Shown: piece after piece, positions 51,000-61,189 of the stretch
Layout of the letters: each line of letters begins with the position of its first letter
Position numbering within the stretch: the first letter of the stretch is position 1
From: Phycomyces blakesleeanus NRRL 1555(-)
Lineage: Eukaryota > Mucoromycota > Mucoromycetes > Mucorales > Phycomycetaceae
Assembly: GCF_001638985.1 (NCBI RefSeq)
Contig: NW_017265156.1
Location: forward strand, 186,001 to 250,000
DNA: 64,000 nt
Reading direction: 5' to 3'
Notes under the pieces: generated by a model
What the model was told of the DNA's origin: nothing
The model's input: only the letters and a program-made list of their open reading frames with translations
Databases searched by the model: none
Translations under genes and position numbers: made by a program

Positions 51000-52900
51000 G
51001 AGGCTTATATATATCACATGCTGATAAAAGAATATGGGCGCATTTTTTGTTCAGAACCCGATGTTTATTTTATGCGCCGTGACTTTTACTTTTACGCCCA
51101 GATGGCTTTGAAGAAAAAAAATTTTTCTTTTAAAACGGGGGAGTGAATGGGATTTTTTAATTTTCTTCTTTACTCGCGGTTTGTATCTTCTCCATTTTAA
51201 TTGATACAGTAAAATCAGATATTATCATTCTATCTTGTACAAAGATGCAAGTCAATAATAAGCTGTGGTCCCGGTAATTATGCTTAATTATCGATGCGGT
51301 ATAGAGCTTGTCAGTCTATGCCTCGCGTATTTCGTAGGGATCTGAGGGTTTTCTGCCATGCGTGTTCGATGTTAGATTGTAGTCATCTCAAGTCTTCTGC
51401 GCATGACGTGGCATTTGTAAGCGGCCTTAATTTCTCAACCTCGGTTGGGGAGGAGGTCCTGTTGCATAATCTGATTGTAATGTCGATGGCGGATGCTGCT
51501 TTTTTTCTCTTATACAAAACGTGGGAAACTCTGAGGGTTTTCTGACTTAAACGCTTGGTGGGACGTAGTGGCGAACACACCTTACACTTTTGTGTGCTAG
51601 CCAGTGGCTCTATCTGCCTAGCGGCTTATTAAGGTGATAATAATCTCCAACCGGGTCTCTCTCGTTTTTGCGAGAGAATCTTGAGCTGACCATACCTCAA
51701 GATAAGCAATATTTTTATTTATAGCAGGTATGTAATAAATAAATAAAAACATTCATTGACAATATACTAATCTTAACTTTTTTGAATATTTAGATAAAGT
51801 AAAGCCAAGGTACCACCTTGAACCCGCTCAGCAAAGCTCTAGGCTTGAGTGTTCACCGACTTTAATTGTTTTTTTTTTAATTTTTTTTATCAATATATAA
51901 AAGACCTTAATAAAATCAAAGTTACATATACTTTATTTAAACAAATGAAGTGAAATAGTATATAATATTATTATACGCGTTTTTGAAATCTATCTATTAA
52001 AGTCAACTCTAGTTTTTAATTACTCTGTCAAAAGATTAAAGACTCACAATCTAAATCGTTTTGACACTCGCAAAAAATAAAAGCATGAGCATTGTTTTCT
52101 TGCTCATTTTAATAATCTAATCCAACATGCAAGACACATCATCAGAAAACACACATGTTCCTTTTGAGAAATAGGATTCCTACTAAGACGAATGCATTGT
52201 GTACATGCATTAAGCAGATGTCAAAGTAATTCAGATTTCATGGGCTGTTGGCATGAGCCTGTCCAATGTCAAGCACATCATTGAGAATAGTTAAAATAAA
52301 ATCTTCAGACCCAAGAAAGCGGCTTGTAGGACCTAGAAAGATTAGTGAGAAGACAGAAATATAATTTGTGCAAGTGGTTCGAAAGGACCCGATTTGCCGC
52401 ATACTCTAGGCGAAGAGCCTCTTTAAAGTAAATAAAAATATTCATCTGTAGAGAGACAATTATCAGATATCTCGTCTGTTTAGGCTTTGGCTCACATATT
52501 CCAGATCATAAACCAACCTTGCCAAAGAGTCGATGAAGGGGTGTAATTCAGCTCAATTCATCACAATTCATAATCAAATGTAACGATAAAGGGGCCAAAG
52601 TTATCAGAAGAGTTGACAATGAAGTATTCGGGATTGTTTAGGAGTTAATATCTCAATATTGGTAAAAGTAAATACTATAAAGTGTTATTTATTTAAGACA
52701 TAAAATAATATTGTTTTTATCTGTTACTGTTAAAATCCCTGTTGTGTAATGGTTGGTTTACACTGTATGAGTGTGTAGTGTACATGTGCCAGGTGTGTAA
52801 CAGTTCCGGAGATTGTTAGCTTACCAGGTTCATTAGCAAGAAGGAACCAATGTTTAGTTGTGGAGTCTGTTCTTCACTCAATTGTGGTGTGTATACCACA

Positions 52901-53231
52901 GCTCTAAAAACGACTTTTAAACAGAGAATCCGCTATACATATAAATTGACTAAGCAAAGCTCTTTTGTATGCATAATAAAGCTGGTAGGGCATGTTACGA
53001 TCCACAATTTAAAAGTTGTTTGGTACTAATTACTCAAATATTGATCAAAATGTCAATTTATTTCGCTCAAAAAATGACTTTTAAACAGAAAATCCACTAT
53101 ACATATAAATCCACTAAGCAAATTTTTTTTTGTATGTATAGGTAACTTGGTGGTGCATATTATGATCCACAATGTAAAAGTTATTTGGTATTAATTGCTC
53201 AAATATTGATCGAAATGTCAATGTTTTCTAC
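52901..53231. repeat. Tandem duplication of a ~164-bp unit
   Basis: Two adjacent units (about 52901-53064 and 53065-53231) share GACTTTTAAACAG, CTATACATATAAAT, GATCCACAAT and CTCAAATATTGATC blocks in the same order, with about 15% divergence by eye. They directly abut the outer end of the palindrome. Confidence 0.8.
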
Positions 53232-54192
53232 TATAAAAACCGATTAATACGGATATTTAGGCTATTCCCGTTGGAAAATGCGTAACCTTAAAAGATGGAT
53301 TTCACTGTGAACGGCACGTCCTGTAATCATTTAACACAGAGTGTTTTCAAAATAATCTAAATACTGTGAGAACCATTACTATGAGTCTGTATTTTGTGTG
53401 CCATTTTGCGGTTTTAGTATTATGGGCTATATCAAAGATTTGTATGGGATACTATAAAGTGAATAGAATATATGATTATTGTAGGGATATTTTGATGTAC
53501 ATACAGAGCGGACAGGAATATGGGGGTAAATGTAATTTGTGAATATATGAGTTGATATGTTTGAAATATATGTATTGTAACAAAGGGATACTTACAAAGA
53601 ACTAACATTAAAGACATGTATTATTAGAGTAAATGTTCTAGATACTATTAAAGATGGGCTAAACTATATAAACAAAATGTTAGTGGTAATCGGAACATCA
53701 GAATAACAACCAATATATTTCGATTATATTGTCAAACACAATAGATAACCATATGAAAATTTGGGTATATGTGCAAGAGAAATGTTAGCAATAAAAGTAA
53801 CACTAGGCCATACACTCATTCACACTAAGAATAAATACTGGCTGTATTGAGAAATAAAGCCACTATTATGTTTTTTATTTTTGTTTTTTATTTTGACATA
53901 CAAGTTTTATGGACATGCTTTGACGAATGTTGAGTTGGAATCTTTTAATTGATGAATTGAGTGAAAAACGATAGTCTCATTTTGAATTAAAGGCACGATT
54001 CCATCTTTTTTTTCGAATCAGATGGGTGCTTAAAAGTCTTTGTGCGTGTGCAGTAATGTAGCTGTTCCGTTCGTGAATGAATTTTTTTTTCTTTTTTTTT
54101 CTCTTTCTTTTTTTGGGTGGAATTCATACAAGCCGCTAAAGGAGAATAACGTCACATGGAAACTCCTTGTATGCTTTAACTAAAAGGCCTAA
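53232..54192. other. Intergenic flank upstream of the CENP-X gene
   Basis: AT-rich, with no exon recognised. Poly-T/CTTT tract at about 54078-54115. The last few hundred bases should hold the CENP-X promoter. Confidence 0.55.
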
Positions 54193-54781
54193 ATGCAAGC
54201 TAAAGGAATGAAAGAGAGAAAAAAGAAAAAGGGGAAGGGTCGAGTAAAAAAGAAACAGCGTGTGCCAGCTTTCCCAACGGTAGGTCAAAATACAAATCAA
54301 ACACAATCTAAACATTTACATCCACAGGAAACCGTTCATGCCTTGTTCAAAAAGACCTGGGCAGGAAGAAATGTCAAAAGTATTTTAATCTGATTGACTT
54401 GAGAAATTATGAATGATTGACTCATTCATATATTAGTTCACAAAAATGCACTATTGCTCTCAGGCGAATTCCTGAAACTGTTCACAACAGGTAAAGAATA
54501 ATAATAATACCACTTACATATATATATATATGAAAACAATATATATAAAAGTGGTATATTTTCTCGTTATTTTATTACCAAAGTGGTGAAGTGAATTGAG
54601 CAAAAAAAGATATGTGTATAAATGTATATACTCATATGGGCGTGGGTGTTTGTTATATGTAGAGGCTGTTCATAGGGCCTCTAGTCAAGTTAGAAGACCT
54701 GGAATTCCAGAAGAGGATTCTCGTCAGATCGATATCGAACATCTTGAAAGTATTCTTCCACAGCTAGTACTAGACTTTTGA
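54193..54781 (+). CDS. CENPX: CENP-X/MHF2 histone-fold protein
   Basis: Small histone-fold subunit that pairs with CENP-S (MHF1) in the CENP-T-W-S-X kinetochore complex and in the FANCM-MHF DNA-repair complex. Four short exons: 54193-54279, 54328-54379, 54437-54490 and 54663-54781, phases closing to 103 aa. After a Lys/Arg-rich N-terminus (residues 1-28) come TVHALFKKTWAGRNVKIHKN, ALLLSGEFLKLFTTEAVHRA and the C-terminus RQIDIEHLESILPQLVLDF. The order EAVHRA...(I/V)D...LE..LPQL.LDF is the signature of CENP-X, and the protein stops right after LDF as in animals. The introns are 48, 57 and 172 nt with GT..AG ends; the second has a GATTGAC branch-like site. The length is normal for the family. 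The Lys-rich extension is longer than in the human protein, and its start is supported only by being the first ATG in frame. Confidence 0.85.
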
Positions 54782-56085
54782 GAAACGAGCCGTATATACT
54801 GGATACGATAAAATATATAATCAATTTTTCACTGCTATAAAAGCTGTTTCTACACCATTAATGTTTCTGTACATGCTTTTAAGTATATACTTTGAATAAT
54901 CGTCTTCAAAACTATTATAAGAGACTTTTTTGGGTATAGATTTCATAAGATTTTCCTTAATACTCAATATATATTTTTCTCTTTGATAATACAGTACGTA
55001 TTAAAGCTAATAAAAGTCTAGCCACTTAAAACCTTTTGACGATGTTTTTTTTGTTAGAATGGGTCCATTCTCATGACGTATATAAAGTTGACAGAACTGG
55101 TTAACACCAAATAAATCCAAATGATATTACTATAATGAAGATACTCGAATATATCAAAAGTGCAGAAGTTGTTTTTTCGTACTTGTTAATTTGACAAGTG
55201 TCAGTAATAGTTATTAAAAAATGGCTTTTATTAATTGGAAAGATATAAATACCAAAAAAATAATAGTATAAGAAATATTCCAGACCTCTGTAATCTTCAT
55301 CCACTACATACTTCTATGATATCGCAGATGAATCCTAATATTATTCGACTATAGAGAAAAGAAAAGAAAAATTCATATAATCTAACCATTAGATTTATTA
55401 AATGTCGTTTTCGTTTGAAGTTAAATTTCATGATAGTTCGTTTACTTCCTATGTATATATATATATATATATCTCGGTTTCTCTGTATGTGTTCTAAAGC
55501 TATTTTACAGTGTAACATACAAGGCCAAGACTGAATATACTTGAGGTAGGTGACTACCATGTTTCTTACGGACAAATATAAAAAAAGGCTACATTTGTTT
55601 AAGAATTGTTCTTGGCTACTCATGTGCAGTCAGTGTGCACTTATTTACTTATTTATTTACTTGTTTACTTTTACATAATCTAGACAAAGTTGTCTCTCGG
55701 TTTTTTTTTGTTAATGGTTATAATTTTGATTTGGTCTAATGCTTATCGAATGTGTATTCATATAATCATTGCACTCAAGGGTCACCAGCTTATATCATAT
55801 GAATAATGTATGATTTGTAATGAGTATTTTTTGTTGTTGTTGTTTTTTTGGTTTAATATAATGAGAAGAAAATCAAGGTTTTTCTTTTATTAAGTAATAT
55901 TAATAGACAACGAAAACATCTTCTTATTGCTTCCATTTTACGTTAGAAAGAAATCTATCTTTCTGCGAAATTATACATGTAAAGTAACTGACTGTTCTTT
56001 ACAGTCTAATACAGTACAATACAACCCAGCACACTATTGAATAGTTTGTATTAGCGGTAAGAGAATCATAGTAAAAGTCAAAGAA

Positions 56086-56120
<35 letters not shown>

Positions 56121-56435
56121 AAACACATTTCTTATTGTTGAATCACAACACATTAAAAAGCAATTATGATAAATAATTTTTTATTATAACATTAAAATGT
56201 TTACAGGTATAGAAAGATAGTACAATTAAGACCTTTAGGTTACTTTAGAGAAGTATAGAATAATAAAAAGAGAGAGAAAATGATGATAATAAGAATAATA
56301 GTAGTAGTATAATGTAATAAATATATACATTACATTACATTGCATGTATGAAAATATAGGAAGAAAGAAAATACTAATTAGATATGTTTTTAATACATAA
56401 ATACACCCATATGCGCCTCGTCTATATATATATAT
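54782..56435. other. Convergent intergenic region (CENP-X and ABC transporter 3' ends)
   Basis: AT-rich with a TA run near 55455-55473, CT run at 56089-56116 and poly-T blocks. The open frame at 55297-55623 (minus) is Ile/Tyr-rich, crosses a TA microsatellite and has no domain, so it is not called. Confidence 0.6.
56089..56116. repeat. (CT)n microsatellite
   Basis: Fourteen CT dinucleotides in the 3' flank of the ABC transporter gene. Confidence 0.9.
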
Positions 56436-59400
56436 TTATCGTCTTCCTCTTCTTCTCCAGAAAACCAACAAAAGGAACACAATGGTATTAAATGCAAAGA
56501 AACAGATAATGATACCAAAGTTACGCCACTTGTGAGAAGCACTCCAGCCATAAACAGCCGAGTAATACTGCTCGCCTGAGCTGTAAGTACAGTAACCGCA
56601 CTGTTCAGGCTGGACAGCATCAGGGTTAGCGATATAACCTAGTCCTCCATATGAGAAGTAGTTGGTCATATATTGACCGCAGGTCTGACCAGGGGGAGGA
56701 GTGAACTTGAGGAGATTGTCGTCTGTGCACACAACCGTCAGATGTTCAAGTTCGTTTACCGCAAGACCTTCAACATAGTAGTGGAACGGATCGATCCAGT
56801 ACATCCATCTTCTCCAGAAAGTCGGCATAGCAGACTCGGGCTGCATGAGACCGCAGAAAAGAATGAGCAAAGACATGACCAGAGGATTAATAACGGCAGC
56901 CATGGTAGGAAGCTCAGAGGCGGCAGCAATAACGAAACCAAGAGTGACAGCCCAGAGAACAAGGAATACAAGCATAATGTAAAAGTAACCTCCAGCCTCG
57001 GCAGTGTTGGTCATGCCAGTGGTCCAGTAGAAGCAGAACAAGAAGAAGGCAGCAAATACAAACACATAAGGAATCTCAACCAAGACAGTCGACACACCCC
57101 ACGGAAGCCAGCTGTAATAGCGAGATGCATATTCACGGCGGAAGAAAAGACGTTCTACCATAAACTTGGGCTGAGAGAGAATAATCAAGGTCATAGCCAT
57201 AATAAAGGTACTGAAGAGAGCAAAGAGCTTATTCTGCATATCCGATGAAGACGATCCAAGCTTCCAGTAAGTAAAACCGTTAATGAGAGCAGTCAAGACA
57301 ATGTTCAAGAAACGACCAAAGTTGTAATCGGGTGAGCGCCAGTATGCTAGAGCCATTCTGTTGTGAACAAGCTTGAACTGGGTCCAGTGAGAAGCAGCAT
57401 AGGTACGGGCCTCTCGGGTAGGGTTCTTATTGGCAGAGCGGTCGATATCCGCAAGTTCGTTCTCAAGAGCCTTGGCCTCTTTGGATCCTGCCCAGACTTC
57501 GGACCAGTCGCGTGTAGCCTTTCCGGCAGTTCCGGCGCCAACAACCTCAAGAATGTACTCGGCAGGGTTGGCTGCAGGAGGACAGATGGGGCCACCATTA
57601 GACTGGAAATAGTTAATCATAGTGTGAGCATCAGGACCAATCTCGCCATAGTAGGCAGTCTTTCCACCACGAACGAGTAGCAAGAGATGATCAAAGTGAC
57701 CGAAAAGGATGGCAGAAGGCTGATGGATAGTACAGAGAACGGGCCAACCGGCATCAGCAAGTTTGCGGATAAAACGAATGATGTTGTAAGAGCTTTGGGC
57801 ATCAAGACCAGAGGTGGGTTCATCCAAAAACAAAAGCTGGGGCTTGCCGACCAATTCCATACCGATGGTAAGACGCTTTCGTTCTTCAACAGAAATACCG
57901 GCGCCATGTTCAACCATACCGATCTGAGCATCGGCGATGTCTTCCATCTCGAGTAATTGAATAATTTTTTCGACATATTCATCTTTTTCGGCCTTTGGAA
58001 CAGATTCGTCTTGGCGAAGTTGGGCAGAGAAACGGAGAGCTTCACGAACAGTAACAGCAGGCTGGTGAATATCCATCTGCTCACAGTAGCCGGTAATACG
58101 TTCAAAGTCGTTCATAAGCGCTTCACCGTTGAGGAAAATACTGCCTTCGACCACACCGGTGGTCTTACGACGAGCCAAGACATCCAAAAGAGTGGTCTTT
58201 CCTGCACCAGAGGATCCCATGAGAGCGGTAAGATGACCGGGTTTGACAATACCATTGATGCCGTCGAGAAGCTGCAAGCTGCCACCTGGAATTGGAACTG
58301 TATAGTTGACATTCTGCCATGAAAAGGTAGTGCCGGTAGAAATTTCGTCCATTTCGTCAGTGATCTTGGCAAGACGTCTGCGACGCTCGTTTTCTTCTTC
58401 ATCAGTGCGAGGCTTGGGGGCCTTTCCGGGAATGTAAAACTTGGTAGTGTTTCCACCACCACTAGAGTCAATGTATTCCATAGCAAGAGCACACATAAGA
58501 GTAAACAGGAGGAAGAAGGCAACGACGACAATAAAATCCGGCGCCCAGGCTTCCCAGGATCTGTATGTAAGTGCTTTGAGGAGGTAATCTTCACCCTTGA
58601 CGTAGTTCTGACCGGGGACACCACCAGTCATAGTGCAGACCTTGTAGTCCCAGTTGTCATAACCAGGTCCATAGGGAACAGCGTTTCCGGGACCTTCACA
58701 AGTGTACTCCTGGCCGTTCATTTCATTAACCAATAAGGCCTTGTATCCATAGGACAAAGGATTAGCCCAGTAAAGCCAGTACAACCAGGGATGCATTTTT
58801 GGGTATGGGATGGCTACGGACATGGTAAAAAAAAATCATGTTATTATTAGTATTATTATTATATTAAAAGAGTGAGATAGTGTGTATATGAGAAACAGTA
58901 ATATTTTTTAAAACTTACTGTAACCAACATAGGTAATTGCTGAAACAAGCACAACACCAGATAATTGGGTGGCCACAAAGAAACTTCTGGTAATTGCACC
59001 AAAAATACGGAAGAAACCGTTCATAGTCATGTTGATAAAAAACAACAAGAGGTAGAAAGTAAAGAACTTTCCGGCTGTCAAGTTGAGGCCAATCATAAAG
59101 TAAGAGCAAACAGAATATAGAGTAACTATAATAAAACAAATTAGGTTGATGCTATGTATATAGATATATAGATATATAGATATATCAATAGATTGTTTCT
59201 TACCTTGAAGAATTGCATAAGGAATATCCATAATCATTTGCGCAATGTAAAATGCAGAAGGTCTATAGAGAGCATATTGCTTATGTTTCTCAAGAACAGG
59301 ACGGCCCATCAAGAATCGAACAAGTTCACTCTGTGCGATAAAAGAATTGAAGATGACAGCAAAGAACAGAGCACCACCGCGAGAGAACGAGCCGGTACCA

Positions 59401-61189
59401 CTCAGGGGAAGCTTGAAGAAACAAGAGGCCGTGATGAGAGACTGGATAAGGATAGTGCCGTATCGAGAAAAGAGAGCTTGCTGATCTTTGATGATCAGGT
59501 GGTACTGACGGATCAAGAGGGCATGGACCTGTTGGTAAAATGATGCAATAAAGGGACCCTTGTTTGAAGCACGTTTTTGGTGTTCCTCATTCATGGCTTG
59601 TTTGAATACTTGTGCTTGGCTGTCGTTTGTGAATTTGTTCTCGTAATCTTCCAACTCAGTCATCATGGATCGGTATATGTCAGACGCTAGGTAACGGTCT
59701 TGGAACTCGTGTGCAAATTGTGGGACAGATTTTTCGTATCCAGGCTGGAATTCTCTTTCGAGTGGATTACAGATACCAGTTAAAAAGTCGGGGGTAGATT
59801 TTCGAGGAGGACAAAAGAATCCCATTTTTTCAAAGTAAGGCTTGGCTTGTTCTACAGGACCAAAGTAAAGACAATAACCGTCGTCCAAGAGAATGATGTT
59901 GTCAAAGAGGTTGAAGATGCTGTTGGAAGCCTGGTAGAATGTTGCTACAGTTGTCTTGTGAAGAACGTCTGTCATGATGCGAAGAGATCGGACAAAATCG
60001 AGGGCAGAGGCAGCGTCGAGACCACGGGTAGAGCAATCCCAGCAATTGATTGTACTGGCGGTTGTCATTTGTTCGGCAATTGAGAGACGTTTGCGCTCAC
60101 CACCGGAAAGACCTCGTACAAAGGCATTTCCGACCATTGTTTCCATCTGTTTGGTTAGACCAAGCATGTTACCGAGCATGTAGAGAACCCGGTTCACAAA
60201 GTCATGTCTAGTTTCGTCGGGCAGTCTTGATCCCGGAGTCTTTGTACGCAGTGCGAATTGAAGAGTTTGTTTGGCAGTAAGTGTGGGATAGTGCTGATCT
60301 TCTTCTTCATTGTAGCAGACCTGGCCACGGTAGTGGTTGGCGAATGTTACTGGATCAATACCTCCGTAAGACACCTGACCCTCAATGGTGGTGTATGACT
60401 TGCGCAAGTTGGAAATGATCTTGAGAAGGGTAGTGCATCCAGCACCGGGACGACCAAGGATAAGCAACATTTGGCCATCTTTGCAGAAACCTGTGAGACT
60501 TCGAAGGATGGTTCTCTCTGGAACTTTTGACTTGATCACAAAGGATATCAACAAGCGGAGAAATCCGAGTGGAAAACTAGCGACAGTTGCAATAGTATTG
60601 GCCTCAGCAGCAACACCCTAAAAGGAAGTGAGTAATAAAAATAGATGGTTTAGATATAAAGAAATTAATACACACACACGTACAGAATTTAAAGAAAGAA
60701 AAGAAAAATATTTATATTTTTTACCTTTACAAGCAAATTCTTCCAGACGACACCGAGATGCTTCTTTGTGTGGCCGGCTTTATCAGCTTCGGAAGAGACA
60801 CCATGTAGAAACTCGTCAAGATCAAATGCATCTGATACTGCATTTCCTTCTTCGAGTTTTCCGCTATGGCTTGTTTTGTGACTAAGTGTGGTTAATTCTC
60901 TCTTGAGTTCTTCATATTGATCCATGGCAGCTAGAGAAATAAAATATGAATATAAAGGTATTGGGTTATTGAATGATTCTTGATCTGGTATTATAATTTT
61001 ATAATTTATTTATTTATTGAGATTTGTACCTTCGATATTGACAGCATTTACTTCAGTTTCGCCATAACTACCCTGTACACCAACATCACCTTCGGCTATG
61101 GTGTCTGCCGAATTTGCATATGAATGATGGTGGACTTCATATTTTTCTGAGACTGTTGGTTTTTGATCTACCCGTATATTTTCTGGCAT
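56436..61189 (-). CDS. PDR-type ABCG transporter (full length, two NBDs)
   Basis: Plasma-membrane ATP-driven efflux pump of the pleiotropic drug resistance family. Exons: 61030-61189, 60725-60930, 59204-60617, 58919-59125 and 56436-58813 (1454 aa, phases close). Topology is NBD1-TMD1-NBD2-TMD2. NBD1 has the degenerate Walker A GRPGAGCTT (Cys for Lys, normal in this family) and signature LSGGERKRLSIAE. TMD1 ends in VGYTIPYPKMHPWLYWLYW, rebuilt across a splice site, followed by the extracellular loop rich in Cys/Gly. NBD2 has a canonical Walker A GSSGAGKTTLLDVL, a degenerate signature ISVEERKRLTIG and Walker B LLFLDEPTSGLDA. TMD2 runs to WRRRGRR at the stop. The N-terminal ~120 residues are polar. 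The ATG at 61189 is the first in frame. The 3' two-thirds is GC-rich and codon-biased. The substrate cannot be predicted. Confidence 0.97.

Larger units (their letters stand above)
48295..52899. repeat. Large near-perfect palindrome (inverted repeat, arms ~1.7 kb)
   Basis: The left arm (48295-50611, including a 613-bp insertion) and right arm (51000-52713, with unpaired outer part to 52899) are reverse complements around a 388-bp unique AT-rich spacer (50612-50999). For inner positions x pairs with 101611-x without gaps. Segments compared by eye between 49561-50611 and 51000-52051 differ at one position. The outer ~600 bp carries scattered substitutions and small indels. The same 83-residue open frame occurs once per arm in opposite orientation (50066-50317 and 51294-51545) and matches no family I know. 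A CGAGAGA stem-loop occurs in each arm (left about 49934-49955). Confidence 0.95.
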
